Positions 1-11,100 of a stretch of 64,000 nucleotides of DNA are shown here, piece after piece. The translations under genes and the position numbers were made by a program. The notes beneath the pieces are model-generated. The model made no database searches, was not told the origin of the DNA, and saw only the letters and a program-made list of their open reading frames with translations. The stretch comes from Saprospiraceae bacterium (GTDB lineage Bacteria; Bacteroidota; Bacteroidia; Chitinophagales; Saprospiraceae), in contig JAGNXB010000002.1 in assembly GCA_017985675.1 (NCBI GenBank), positions 1 to 64,000 on the forward strand. Direction: 5' to 3'. The stretch's first letter is position 1; each line of letters starts with the position of its first letter.

Positions 1-2
1 CC

Positions 3-2290
3 AATATTCCAAATCCTGTTTATTCATGGTCTTTCGGTGGCAATCCATATAGCGCTCAAAAGGATACTGTCGCCTCTGCTTCAGGCAATTATACACTTAC
101 GGTCTTCAATCCAAGCAACGGATGCTCAAATGACACAACCATCTTTGTGCCTGAGAACACTGTTCAGCCGGATGCTCAGGCTTTGGGTGACTCTATGGAT
201 TGTATCAAAACTACGGCTACACTTACCGGTAGTTCGGCTACTCCGGGCGCTACATTCCAGTGGACGTTTGGCGGTAATAATGCCGGCAACACACCTGTAA
301 TCAATGTTTCAGTTCCAGGCATTTATACCCTTTTAGTCACTGGTTTAAATGGTTGCACGCGAACAACTACTGCTGAGGCTATTCTCGATGCGGATATTCC
401 TTCTATCGCCATCTCCAGTTCTGACGACACCATTAATTGCACAGTCACAAGTATCGTTCTTACAGGTAGTTCGAGCGTTCCTGTTTCCTATGTATGGACC
501 AACAGCACAGGACAGGTCCTTGGAAATATGGCCACTGTAGCGGTCACTTCATCGGGCACTTACAGTTTGGTTGTCACTAATCCGCTTAATGGTTGTTCGA
601 ATACAACTGACATTTCGATCGGCGAAGACCTTGTGCCTCCAGTGATTACTGCTGTTGCCGGTGGCACAATTGATTGCAGTGCTTCCACGGTCAACCTTAG
701 TGCCAGTTCCTCAACACCTGGTGTGATTTACCAATGGTTTACTCCGGGTGGAAGTCCTTTACCCGCTGGTCCTTCACCTGCCGTCGCAGCAGCAGGCGTT
801 TATACCTTAGTGCTTACAGGTTATAATGGTTGCACCGCTTCTGACCAGGCTACCGTCCTGGCATCACCTGATTTGCCTCAGGGCACTAGTGCAATCAACG
901 ATGGTCCTTTGACCTGCACAAATACTGATGTACAAATCATTGCATCAAGTACAACATCAGGTGTAACCTACAACTGGAGCGGACCTGGGTTTACCAGCAG
1001 CTCAGCCTCTAACACCATCACTGTCAATGGAACTTATACGGTCACCATTACCAATCCGGCCAATGGATGTACGGTCACCGAATTCACAACAGTCACCATT
1101 GATACTATTCATCCTGTTCTCACGCCCACAGGCAACCTGATCAATTGTTATGATCCCAATGTGGACATTTCCGTTCTTTCCGCTCCAGCTACAGGTGTTA
1201 CTTATCAATGGACTTCGCCTTCAAGTGTGCCATCCGGTGCAACTCCGTCGATCAATGTTAACCAATCCGGCAACTGGACCGTTTTGGTTACCAATACAAC
1301 TAATGGCTGTGCTACTTCTGCAATTGTTCCCGTTGGCCAAAACACTACACAACCAGCGCTTCCGCCGCTTACAGCTACCGCATTGACTTGTACTTCACCA
1401 GGAACGACTATTCAAGCTAGTCCGGGCACAACAGTTACTTATGCCTGGACGGGTCCCGATATCAATGCTGGCAACCAAAACATTGAAGATCCTGCGGTAG
1501 CGTTACCTGGTACTTATGCCGTTACCATTACGGATCCAGTCAATGGATGTACTAACACAGCTTCTATCAATGTAACTGAAGACAAAGTGGACCCTGTGGT
1601 TCAACTTTCAGGAGGTACGATTGACTGCAACCAACCGTCATTGTCGCTGGCGGGTATTTCCAATCCAAATACCAATATTTCAGTCCAATGGTTTTTGGAT
1701 AACAATCCTATTGCCGGCTCTACCACAACACTCAATGCTGCTCAATCGGGTGTTTACACCATCATTGTTACGAATACAATTAACGGCTGTACTGGCCAGG
1801 CTCAAGCTACGGTAACACCCGATTTTGGTCAGCCCGATATCGCGGTTACTGCTGGTGAACTTACTTGCCTCGCTCCTACGCTGGTTATCTCGGGTTCTTC
1901 CACCACCCCAGGAGTACTTTATTCCTGGACAGGCCCGGGTGTCTTTACCAGCCAAACGCCTGCACCACAGGTGACTGTGCCAGGTAATTATATCCTTACC
2001 CTTACGGCGCCCAATGGCTGCACAAGTCAGGCTACTTCACTTGTTACTGAAGACAAAGCTTTCCCTACCGCTGTTGCGAGTTCCTCTAACATTATCGACT
2101 GTACCAATCTGACAACTACACTCGCATCTACTGGGTCTAGCACAGGTGCCGGCATAGCATATGCCTGGTCCGGTCCAAATAATTTTGTGGCAAATACTGC
2201 CTCCGTTCCGGCTATTTCAACAACGGGAACATATACCCTTATTGTTACCAATACGCTGAATGGTTGTTCAGCTACTACAACGGTGGTAGT
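3..2290 (+). repeat. About ten degenerate ~80-codon tandem repeats inside the adhesin gene
   Basis: The Asn-Gly-Cys codons recur at about 120, 351, 592, 829, 1065, 1304, 1546, 1786, 2015 and 2262, a period of 229-247 bases. The DNA has diverged between copies, so this is a protein-level repeat rather than a recent DNA duplication. Confidence 0.75.
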
Positions 2291-3086
2291 CGATGAAAAT
2301 CAGAACCTACCAACGGGAATTGATGTTCAAAGTAATGATCCAAGGTGTTTTGGCCGCCAGGATGGAAGTCTCATCGTCACCGCCGTAACGGGTGGTACTC
2401 CTGATTTTCTATATAGTCTCAATGGTGGTCCTTTCACTCCTAATCCGCAGTTCAGTGGACTGGGTGATGGCGATTATACCCTTACTGTCCAGGATGCGGC
2501 GGGTTGTATTTATACAGCACCTGAGTTTACCCTTACCGAACCTTTGGAATTGACGGTTGATCTCGGTGAAGATTTCATCCTGCAATGGGGAAGGGATACA
2601 TTCCTTTATGCACTCATCTCCCCTCCTGCTGCATTGATCCAATCCATCACCTGGACGCCAACAGGTATTGACACAACAGGTAATACCAACGAAATTCTCA
2701 TCAAGCCATTCAATCAGACGCTATATGGCATCACCGTTGTCGATCAGGCGGGTTGTCAGGCTGTTGATAAGGTTCTTGTCCTTGTCGAAAAACGCAGACC
2801 AGTTTACATTCCTACTGCTTTTGCCCCTCAAGGCGAACAAAACACCCGTTTCTACATCCAAAGTGGTGAAGGCATCGAAGAAATTGAAGTGTTCGAAGTA
2901 TTTAATCGCTGGGGTGAACAGGTTTTCAAAAGGGAAAACTTCCAGCCCAACGATCCTTCGCTTGGATGGGATGGTAACATTCGTAACCGCCCCGCTAACC
3001 CTGAGGTTTTTGTCTATTATGCCAAGATTCGTTTTAATGATGGCATTACCATTCTTTACAAAGGTGATGTCACTTTGTTGAGATAA
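3..3086 (+). CDS. Giant repeat adhesin, gliding motility-associated C-terminal (CHU_C) protein, 5' partial
   Basis: The reading frame is open to the left edge of the window, so the start and signal peptide are missing; 1027 residues are visible. About ten Ig/PKD-like repeats of roughly 80 residues fill residues 1 to 770. Each has one Cys near its start (I-D-C or L-T-C), a Y-x-W core strand and an N-G-C near its end, suggesting one disulfide per repeat. A SprB-like repeat follows (about 778-850, with a C-F-G-x-x-D-G-S type start). The last 95 residues form a CHU_C domain (F-N-R-W-G-E-x-V-F, G-W-D-G, ending in G-D-V-T-L-L-R), a type B signal for T9SS export. It is probably a surface adhesin. 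The family call is firm; the ligand is unknown. It is followed by a strong terminator. Confidence 0.9.
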   Translation, partial: NIPNPVYSWSFGGNPYSAQKDTVASASGNYTLTVFNPSNGCSNDTTIFVPENTVQPDAQALGDSMDCIKTTATLTGSSATPGATFQWTFGGNNAGNTPVINVSVPGIYTLLVTGLNGCTRTTTAEAILDADIPSIAISSSDDTINCTVTSIVLTGSSSVPVSYVWTNSTGQVLGNMATVAVTSSGTYSLVVTNPLNGCSNTTDISIGEDLVPPVITAVAGGTIDCSASTVNLSASSSTPGVIYQWFTPGGSPLPAGPSPAVAAAGVYTLVLTGYNGCTASDQATVLASPDLPQGTSAINDGPLTCTNTDVQIIASSTTSGVTYNWSGPGFTSSSASNTITVNGTYTVTITNPANGCTVTEFTTVTIDTIHPVLTPTGNLINCYDPNVDISVLSAPATGVTYQWTSPSSVPSGATPSINVNQSGNWTVLVTNTTNGCATSAIVPVGQNTTQPALPPLTATALTCTSPGTTIQASPGTTVTYAWTGPDINAGNQNIEDPAVALPGTYAVTITDPVNGCTNTASINVTEDKVDPVVQLSGGTIDCNQPSLSLAGISNPNTNISVQWFLDNNPIAGSTTTLNAAQSGVYTIIVTNTINGCTGQAQATVTPDFGQPDIAVTAGELTCLAPTLVISGSSTTPGVLYSWTGPGVFTSQTPAPQVTVPGNYILTLTAPNGCTSQATSLVTEDKAFPTAVASSSNIIDCTNLTTTLASTGSSTGAGIAYAWSGPNNFVANTASVPAISTTGTYTLIVTNTLNGCSATTTVVVDENQNLPTGIDVQSNDPRCFGRQDGSLIVTAVTGGTPDFLYSLNGGPFTPNPQFSGLGDGDYTLTVQDAAGCIYTAPEFTLTEPLELTVDLGEDFILQWGRDTFLYALISPPAALIQSITWTPTGIDTTGNTNEILIKPFNQTLYGITVVDQAGCQAVDKVLVLVEKRRPVYIPTAFAPQGEQNTRFYIQSGEGIEEIEVFEVFNRWGEQVFKRENFQPNDPSLGWDGNIRNRPANPEVFVYYAKIRFNDGITILYKGDVTLLR

Positions 3087-3108
3087 GCACAATTTTCTGC
3101 GATCTCCA

Positions 3109-3166
3109 AACCTTCCGGATCTTGTATGTCAAATTGATTTGACGGCATTCTCCGGAAGGTTTTTTA
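3109..3166 (+). terminator. Rho-independent terminator with nested hairpin
   Basis: An 11-bp perfect stem (3109-3119 with 3151-3161) is followed by a T-rich run. The loop holds a second perfect 7-bp hairpin (3128-3134 with 3137-3143). It lies 22 bases after the adhesin stop codon. Confidence 0.85.
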
Positions 3167-4195
3167 TTTTAAGACGTGCGCTCCAACTTAATGAGTCCAA
3201 TACTAAGTTCTCAATTAGTATATATGTAAAAAATAATTGTTTTATAAAGCCTAATATTTATTTGATTTAGATCGAATATACACGAAACCAACTCTAAGTC
3301 AATAAGGTTAAGCCATTTCATTTATCGAAGGCGTCTTGGGCCGTCCACAAATACAGCATAGAGATTATCCGTGGCGGCACTATGGTTGATTGAATCCAGT
3401 TCGGGATATATTTCTGAATAATTTAGGCTCTTTAGCTACGTGTGGTAAATGGATTGACCATAACTAAGTGAAAGGTTAATCAAGCTCGGGAGTGTTGAAA
3501 ATTCTTCAACCCAGAAACAAACCGAATCAACAAACAAAGAATCAAGGCAACCTTTATGTAGTTGAAACCAGGACAACCCAAATAGATCTCATTCAATTCG
3601 CTATACAGCATAGGGCACTCGACCCATAACCCAGTTGTCGTTTAGATAATGAAAATGATCCTTGTTGGCTTTAACATATCTCGGCGAATTCAACCCTCCT
3701 CGGTGATTGCGTAACTGAAGCCTAAAGGGCATCAACAAGAAAAGTTCCGGAAGGCAACCCAGAGCAAAAAAGACAGCACGCATAACCCTGAAAGGTTGGA
3801 CCTGGAGCGAAGTTCTTTATGGCTATCAAACAACGGACAAGTGTTAAATAAAGGACATCGCCCTTAACCAACCTTGCAGCTTTTCTGACGCAATCTTGTG
3901 TATTGGGTCATTTTCAAATTTTTGAGTTCTGATAATTGTGCCCCAAAGATTTTCTTAATGCAATGGATCTGCGCTGTGGATGCCACTCAACTAACCTTAT
4001 CCAGCGTCCTCATGACTTAATATTATAAGTTACACAAGACTGATGGCGCTTAGATTTGGGGAACGATATTTCGTTGACAATCAAATGACATTACTTCTAC
4101 TAGGTAGATTCTTGTTTAAGGTATGAGATTATAGTGATAAAATCATGGCTTAATGAATTGGGGGACAATAAGAAACCAAAGGATTAAGCTGACAA
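3167..4195. other. Gene-poor gap of about 1 kb
   Basis: No convincing coding frame, tRNA or mobile element is visible on either strand. The only longer frame is 60 codons on the minus strand at 3601-3783, without recognisable features. A small hairpin (GTTGAA/TTCAAC) sits near 3495-3511. The stretch separates the adhesin at the left edge from the 3' end of the next adhesin operon and could be decayed sequence. Confidence 0.5.
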
Positions 4196-7100
4196 TTAAT
4201 TTCTCAAAACCGTTACATTTCCTTTCTTGACAAATGTTTCACCGTTAAAACATCTTGCTTCCAAATAGTACCCAAAGACATCCGTTCCTGAGAGTGTACC
4301 TCGGTATGTGCCATCCCAACCGGTGTTTTTATCCCTAGTAGCAAACACTTGGTTGCCCCAGCGATCATAGATGATAAAATAAAGTTCATCAATGAAATTG
4401 CCTCTAACAAACAATTTGTCATTGAGGTTATCTGAATTAGGAGTAAATGTGTTCGGAACAAAAATATAAGGTTCATCACAAATAGTACTTGCAAGTCGAA
4501 CAAGAATGTCATCAACACCTTGACAGCCAAATTCATCTGTTATGAGAACACTATAAACTATATTTTCTGTAGGGGTAGCGACAGGGTTCCAGATTGCCGG
4601 ATCGGAAAGTGTGGCCTCTGGAGACCAGGAATAATTCCAACCTGGGTTGAAAGGAGCAAATAATTGTGTACTCCCACCAGGAAGAACGATGGACGGATCC
4701 GCTGAAATTTGAATAACTGGTGGGTTTGAAAACACGATGATGTTTACCGCATCGCTGGCTGAACAGCCTTTACTATTCTCTACAATTCCAGAAAGTGTAA
4801 AAGCGGCTCCATTGGGAGGAATTACAACTGTATAACCATCCGACAGAACTTCCCACATACCGTTTCCGTCCCACGTGATGTTGAGACCGGAAGTATCGCC
4901 AACAATCATGGATGTAATAATGAGTGTATCACCAAAACATCGAAAGGCAGAATCCGGTAAAACCAAATCCAGAAATGCCGATTGGACAATTACCGAATCA
5001 AAATACCGGCATCCCATATTGTCAATAAATTCAAGATACACATTTAGCTCTTCAACAACTGGGCTTAAAAAGGTTGGACCTTCGGCAAGTAATTGGGTGA
5101 AGTCAGGGTCACCAAACCAATGAATGGTGGTGCCCGGATCGGCATTTGCTACAAGCAATACAACATCATCACAAACTAATGTGTCAGAAGGGACATAGAT
5201 TGAAGGCTCTTGTTGAACTAATACCAGGATGGATTCATCCAATCGGCATGTGTCTGGTGTTGTAAAACTTATAGAAACGCTATAAAGAGTGGATATTGCC
5301 GGGCTAGCCCAAGGCGACACAGCCGTAGTATCGTTTAAACTTGAGCCTGGATTCCAGACATAAGAATAGTTAGGATCTCCATTTAAATTGAGTTGAACAG
5401 AATCACCGGGGCAAATAGATACCGTGTCAGGCAAAACAATTGTAATGAAGGGGATATTGACCTCACGAACCAATGTATCAATACAACCATTATCCGATAC
5501 TAAGATAAGTGTAATATTTTGAAGGCCTGTCTGGTTTATTGTCCATAAGATGGTTGAGTCTATTCCAGCAAATGAACCATTTACAAACCATTTTCTATCG
5601 AGGATTGAGGCTTGGGTATTTGTTGAAATATCTGTTAGATTAATTATGGCGGTGTCACTACAAGTTTCATAATTCCACATGAAATCAGGAATAATTGCCG
5701 GTTCTATCAATGTAACCAATAAGTGAATGGTATCCTGGCATGCTCCATCACTTTGCACATAAGCAGTTACTGGATAGCTTCCAGGACCAGGATATTCATA
5801 AGTGACCGCTGATCCATTCGCCATGTAACCGGGATTGGAGGCATCGCCAAATGACCAATGATAGTCAAAAGACCCAGGTGTATTTAGTTGAAAAAATACC
5901 TTAAAACCTGAACAATTAGAAACGTCAATTATAGCGGATGTCGCCAATGTATCAATAATTGAAACAAAAATGGAATCTAATCGGGAACAGCCTAATTGAT
6001 TCTCTGCCTCTACAGTAATTGTATATTCTCCCGGATCAGGAATATAAATTGTTGCTGGATTCATTGTGTTACCACCAGGAAATAAAACGGATGGATTCCA
6101 TGACACATTGACCAAGGTATCGAGTGGATCTGTCAGAAAAACTTCTAATGCAAAACCCTCTCCTGGGCACAATACAAATGTATCGATAAGATCAAATTCA
6201 AGCTTAAAATTCGTTACATAAAAGCTGTCCAATGCTTCACAGCCGGCATCATCAACGACATGGATGTAAACCATGCTAGAAAAAGGTATATCCAGGAGCA
6301 CAGGGTTTCCGACACTAATAATATTTTGGAACGCTGGATCTAAGGCCCAAGTCCAAGTAGCAGGTCGATCTGCAATCCCTTCGACCCAGAAGGGATTTTC
6401 ACAAATTGTGGTATCTGAAGGAGGTGAAATAACAAGAGGCGGACTAACTTCAACCGTTACCATTCGTTGATCCTTACAAATACCATTCATGGAGGAAGTC
6501 TTTACCGTATACACTATCGATGTATCGGGAAAAGCTAAAGGATTAACCGTATTGGGATTTATTAAAAAACTTTGGGGCGTCCATGAATATGAAACACCTG
6601 AGCCGGTACCCGGGTTTGGATTTATGAAAATGCTATCGCCTAAACAAATTTTAAAGGTTGTATCTGCCCAAGGCAATGTAGCTAAACGAACCGGGAAAAT
6701 TTCACGGAGCGTATCCTTACACCCATTCTCAGCTGTAACTACCAGATTCAAAATCCAGATACCCGCCGTATCTATTTGGAAAGTGGGGAATTGTTCGGTA
6801 GAAGTATAAGCTTTAGTTGTGCCACTTGTCAGTCGCCATTCCCAACTAATAATTGTTGAGAGTGTGTCTGTTGATTTGTCAATTGCATTTAAAGTTAAAG
6901 AATCCGCACAAAACGGAAAGTTAAAATCAAAATCAGCTACTATAGATAGTCGTTCAACTCGAATAACTTGAATAAATGTATCAACACATTTATCCGAAGG
7001 CTGCGCAATAAGCATAACCGTATAGAAGCCACTATCTGGATATGTGTAGCTGGGGCTATACTCATTAGAAGTGGCAGTTGGATCATTATCTAAATCAAAA

Positions 7101-8062
7101 TACCATTGGAACGTATCTGCATTAGCACTGAAATTGGTAAAATTCACCGTCATGCCACAATTAATTTCTGGCACAGTGAAAGCAGAAACCGTCATCCCAC
7201 AAATACCCACATTGTATTGAAAATCTCTTCTGGTAGAAGAAATTAACATGCCATCACGATATTCATCAGCACAAACACCTACTACAAACTGGCCAACCGT
7301 ATTTGGCGTTCCCGTTAGTTGGCCTGTAACAGGATCTATAGTCAAAGGTATACCACCCATCACATTATTTAAATTGTATGGAGGGTCGCGCCAAATAATT
7401 TCGTTGTAAGGTGGCTTAGCAGGGGGCACAGGTTGTGGATTTCCCAGTAGTCCGCCATTGAAGGGTGTACACAGTCGATATACAATAGAATCTTCTTCCT
7501 CATCAATTGCTGAATGGTCAAAGAGAATTGGTTCATTCACACAAATATAAATCGGTGGCCATTCCTTGAATGTCGGACTGGAATTGCACTCAAGGATTGC
7601 TTCTTCAGATATGAAAATACTGAATGTAGCACCAGTACTATCTGGTTGCTCTATGTTAAGTATTGTCTGGTTTCGACAACAACGTTGGTAAGCCAAAGTG
7701 TAGCCACCCGGTGAAACAGGAAGAGTTACTACTGATCGATAGGTCGTGGTATGAACACAAGCATTTGGGGGAACAATAAAACAATCACCACTTAGGATTG
7801 GCTTAAGTGTATCATCTTCGACAAATGGAATGAGCAAATTTGCTACCAATCCGCCTCCCGCATCAAAAACACCAACTGAAGCGGGATTATCAAAAAAAGG
7901 CACTCCATAATAACAGTCTCTATAGACGGTCAGTATGACCTCATACTGTTGGTTTCCAAGACACCGATAATTCATCTCCCCACCAACAATATGTGTTGAA
8001 AAAACTGGAGAACTGAATGTCAATATAATAAAGGCAATGAATAAATGTCGCAGGTGCTTCAT
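4196..8062 (-). CDS. Giant PKD-repeat adhesin with CHU_C domain (tandem paralogue 1)
   Basis: A 1288-residue secreted protein. The ATG at 8062 is preferred over an upstream one at 8104 because it begins a normal signal peptide (residues 1-22, ending V-F-S) and the extension would run through a terminator hairpin. After cleavage the mature start is T-H-I-V-G-G, shared with the neighbour. A conserved N-terminal module covers about 300 residues. PKD-like domains lie near 315-365 and 734-770, further Ig-like domains fill the middle, and a CHU_C domain (1195-1288; P-N-T-F-T-P-N-S-D-N-L-N-D, D-R-W-G-N-Q-V-F, G-W-D-G) ends in V-L-R-N. This marks type B T9SS export. It is last in the minus-strand module downstream of PorP/SprF. 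The ligand is unknown. Confidence 0.9.
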   Translation of the reverse strand: MKHLRHLFIAFIILTFSSPVFSTHIVGGEMNYRCLGNQQYEVILTVYRDCYYGVPFFDNPASVGVFDAGGGLVANLLIPFVEDDTLKPILSGDCFIVPPNACVHTTTYRSVVTLPVSPGGYTLAYQRCCRNQTILNIEQPDSTGATFSIFISEEAILECNSSPTFKEWPPIYICVNEPILFDHSAIDEEEDSIVYRLCTPFNGGLLGNPQPVPPAKPPYNEIIWRDPPYNLNNVMGGIPLTIDPVTGQLTGTPNTVGQFVVGVCADEYRDGMLISSTRRDFQYNVGICGMTVSAFTVPEINCGMTVNFTNFSANADTFQWYFDLDNDPTATSNEYSPSYTYPDSGFYTVMLIAQPSDKCVDTFIQVIRVERLSIVADFDFNFPFCADSLTLNAIDKSTDTLSTIISWEWRLTSGTTKAYTSTEQFPTFQIDTAGIWILNLVVTAENGCKDTLREIFPVRLATLPWADTTFKICLGDSIFINPNPGTGSGVSYSWTPQSFLINPNTVNPLAFPDTSIVYTVKTSSMNGICKDQRMVTVEVSPPLVISPPSDTTICENPFWVEGIADRPATWTWALDPAFQNIISVGNPVLLDIPFSSMVYIHVVDDAGCEALDSFYVTNFKLEFDLIDTFVLCPGEGFALEVFLTDPLDTLVNVSWNPSVLFPGGNTMNPATIYIPDPGEYTITVEAENQLGCSRLDSIFVSIIDTLATSAIIDVSNCSGFKVFFQLNTPGSFDYHWSFGDASNPGYMANGSAVTYEYPGPGSYPVTAYVQSDGACQDTIHLLVTLIEPAIIPDFMWNYETCSDTAIINLTDISTNTQASILDRKWFVNGSFAGIDSTILWTINQTGLQNITLILVSDNGCIDTLVREVNIPFITIVLPDTVSICPGDSVQLNLNGDPNYSYVWNPGSSLNDTTAVSPWASPAISTLYSVSISFTTPDTCRLDESILVLVQQEPSIYVPSDTLVCDDVVLLVANADPGTTIHWFGDPDFTQLLAEGPTFLSPVVEELNVYLEFIDNMGCRYFDSVIVQSAFLDLVLPDSAFRCFGDTLIITSMIVGDTSGLNITWDGNGMWEVLSDGYTVVIPPNGAAFTLSGIVENSKGCSASDAVNIIVFSNPPVIQISADPSIVLPGGSTQLFAPFNPGWNYSWSPEATLSDPAIWNPVATPTENIVYSVLITDEFGCQGVDDILVRLASTICDEPYIFVPNTFTPNSDNLNDKLFVRGNFIDELYFIIYDRWGNQVFATRDKNTGWDGTYRGTLSGTDVFGYYLEARCFNGETFVKKGNVTVLRN

Positions 8063-8080
8063 AAGTCTGGTCAAGATACA

Positions 8081-8113
8081 AAAAGCGGAATGATTACACA
8101 TCATTCCGCTTTT
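8081..8113 (-). terminator. Perfect 13-14 bp hairpin between the two tandem adhesin genes
   Basis: The arms 8081-8093 and 8101-8113 are perfect inverted repeats (AAAAGCGGAATGA); T8094 and A8100 can add one pair. Read on the minus strand the stem is followed by T's. It lies 30 bases after the stop of the upstream adhesin (8144) and 18 bases before the ATG at 8062, so it could terminate or attenuate transcription between the paralogues. Confidence 0.8.
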
Positions 8114-8143
8114 ATAGAACTAATTGGCTGTGTTTGCGCTGCT

Positions 8144-11100
8144 TTAATTTCTTAATAGGGTCACATTACCGCGTTTAAAAAATTCCTCTCCACCCAAACA
8201 CTTACATTTTAGGTAGTATCCAAAGACATCTGTCCTTAGTAGTTCGCCTTTGTATCGACCGTCCCATCCAACATTTTTATCCCTTGATTCAAATACGAGT
8301 TCTCCCCATCTGTTGTAGAGGTAAAACTCCATGATGTCAATGTAATTTCCACGTACAAAAAGTACATCGTTGAGGTTATCACCATTTGGCGTGAAGGTAT
8401 TTGGAACGAAAATATAGGGTTCATCACAAATGGTATCTCTCACAGTGACCAATGTCGTATCCGATCCTGTACAACCAAACTGGTCAACAACAAATACGAC
8501 ATATATTGTAGTAATGTCAGGTGATGCCAAAGGATTAAAAATAAAAGGGTCTGAGAGTGTTTCCGGTGGCGCCCAAGTAAAGCTTGTCGCTGTTGGTGCA
8601 TCTGCTACCAACTGGGAACTTTGCCCTTTAAAAATCGTGTACGGTTCAGAAGTAGCTGTGACAGGTACTGTATATTCCAAAAAGTCCAGATATATCGTAT
8701 CCATTTTCATATACCCATAAAGACCAATTGTCTTGAGGATTATAAAGTCATATTCTGAGATGGGTACTTCGAATACTGGCCCCTGAGCTAATGTATCGCC
8801 ATCTGGTGAGCACCATATGAGGACTACATCAGGATGACAACTATCGACTTCGAGAACAATTAATTCCAAACAGGAGGTAAGGTCATCAGGAAGCGAATCA
8901 CATTTGAAGATATCAGAACAAGGCACTAATGTAAAGTTGATCGTGTCCTTTACTTCACAGACATCCCCATTGGGCAATGTGATCTGAAGTACGAGTGTTA
9001 ACAATCCATCAGAATCAGGACAAATCAGTGGATTGGCAGCCTTAATGTCATTGACCCATGAAGCCGGAGACCATGTAAAATCGAGATTGGGTAGCGCTTG
9101 GATGCCATATTGAATACAGCTATCAATGCATAAAGTGTCTCGCTCAGGCAAGTTTAGATCAAAAATGTCTATATCTATAATCTTTGTGATTGTGTCTGTA
9201 CAAAGCGAGTCCCAAGTAACCACCAAGGTTACTTCAAGAGAGATTGGACTGAAAACCTCCAAACTAGGATTCTTTTCAGTTGAAGTCCCAAGGCTGCCAA
9301 ATTGCCATAACCAAGAAGTTACATTGCCGTATGTCGATTCTTCTTCACCAAAAAACTGTATTTCAGCAGGAAATCCGCATGATATAAAATCAAAAGTAAA
9401 ATCAGCTGCGTTAATTGGTTCCTCCAATATAAGCTCCTTGACGAGAGAATCGTTTTGTGGACAAACAGATTCATCAATTGTCGTCAAAGTAACTTGGTAA
9501 GTTCCTGGCCCTGGATAGATATATGTTGGATTAATGACTACAGAGGTATCTGATGTCGAATTGGTATTACCAAAATCCCAAAAAAAATCAGAGACATTTA
9601 CACTCAGATTATTGAATTCAACGGTTTGTCCATCACACACAATATCCCAATCGAAATCAAGTAATTTTGTAGAATCATTTACCTGAACAAATACCTCCTC
9701 ATTAACAATACACAATCCTACGGTGTCAGTTAACACTAAGCTATATAAAATGGATACAGGAGGAGTTGAAATCGGATTTGCTTTCATTGGATTGTCCAAA
9801 TAATCAGGTGGACTCCAGAGATAAATTAATTCAGTCGGCCCACCTGGATTCAAAGCGACCGACTCCCCTTCGCAGATTACAAGTGTGTCGGAAAGGTCTA
9901 GATCAGGAAAAATATTGACCTGAATAGTATCACAAAGCTCAAGGAAACAACTATCAGCACTTAATTTAGCACAAACGTAAACGAGCTGACTGCTTGATAC
10001 TTGTACCTCAATGCCGTTGCCCCCACCTATAAAGACCCCTTCATTAGTTATAACTTCCCATTCAATCGTAAACCCGGGTGGGATCATATCGAGGGTAGCA
10101 GATAGAATAGCAGTATCTACACAAGAGGGAATAGTAATAATTAAGTCTACTTCTGGCAAATCATCAAGAACCGTTAACTCTACTTCTCTTTCAACTGTAC
10201 ATAGGCCCAAACTGTCTGTATAGGTGACCAGATATGTGGTTGATTCTGTTGATAGAATTTTGGGGTTTGGCAATTGGGGTGATTCCAATAATCCAGTGAT
10301 TGGGGACCAAAGATGTATGAGGGTGCTGTCAAAATTTGGATTTAGGTACACCTCCTCCAAATTACAAAGATTTATTGTATCCGGGACTAAATCAGGAGGA
10401 TTAATAAAGTCAACTGATAGTGTATCCTTGAATGTAGCAACACAACCATTATAGGATTCAACAGTGTACGTAATATATAATTCTTCTGCTTCTGTGAAAA
10501 CTAATTTTGCCTCAGGTGTTGAAAACTGGTAATTGCCCGTACTTGTCTTGAATGACCAATCCCAACTAATGATTGGACTTACCGGGTCAACTGAACAATC
10601 TTTGAATTCTAAAATGATTGAATCTTCACAAGAAGGAATGGAAATGTCTGCACAGATATCAATAGAATTCGTTTGGATGAATATCGTTGCATATGTTGTA
10701 TCCGCACAGAAGTCACCTGGATTAGCGATTAACATTATTGTGTATGTTCCAGTGTCCGGATAAACGTACGATGGTTGGAAAGCAGAGGAGGTATCACTGT
10801 CGGTGGTTAAATCTCCAAAGTCCCAGAAATATGCCATCGCAGATGAACTGCTATTATTAAACTGGACAAAAAATTCATCACACAAAGTGGTATCCTGCAA
10901 ATCAATTTCAGCATTCGTTATTAAACATGGAACAACATTGTATTGAAAATCCCGGAAAGTTTCTCCTATCAGTTCGCCATTGCGATATTCCTTAACTTTT
11001 ACACCTACCACAAATTGCCCGATTATCTCAGGAATAGCAGACATGTGCCCTGTGACTGGATCGAGTGTAAGCGGCAATTTCGTTCCACCCATGACATTGG

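Noticed and set aside
3..2290. Regular repeats as a possible CRISPR or satellite array
   Set aside because: The period is about 240 bases with continuous coding and diverged DNA; it is a protein repeat.
3601..3783. 60-codon minus-strand frame in the gap
   Set aside because: No start context, no recognisable motif and no neighbour support.
8063..8104. 14-residue N-terminal extension of the last adhesin
   Set aside because: It would precede a normal signal peptide and is encoded by a terminator hairpin.
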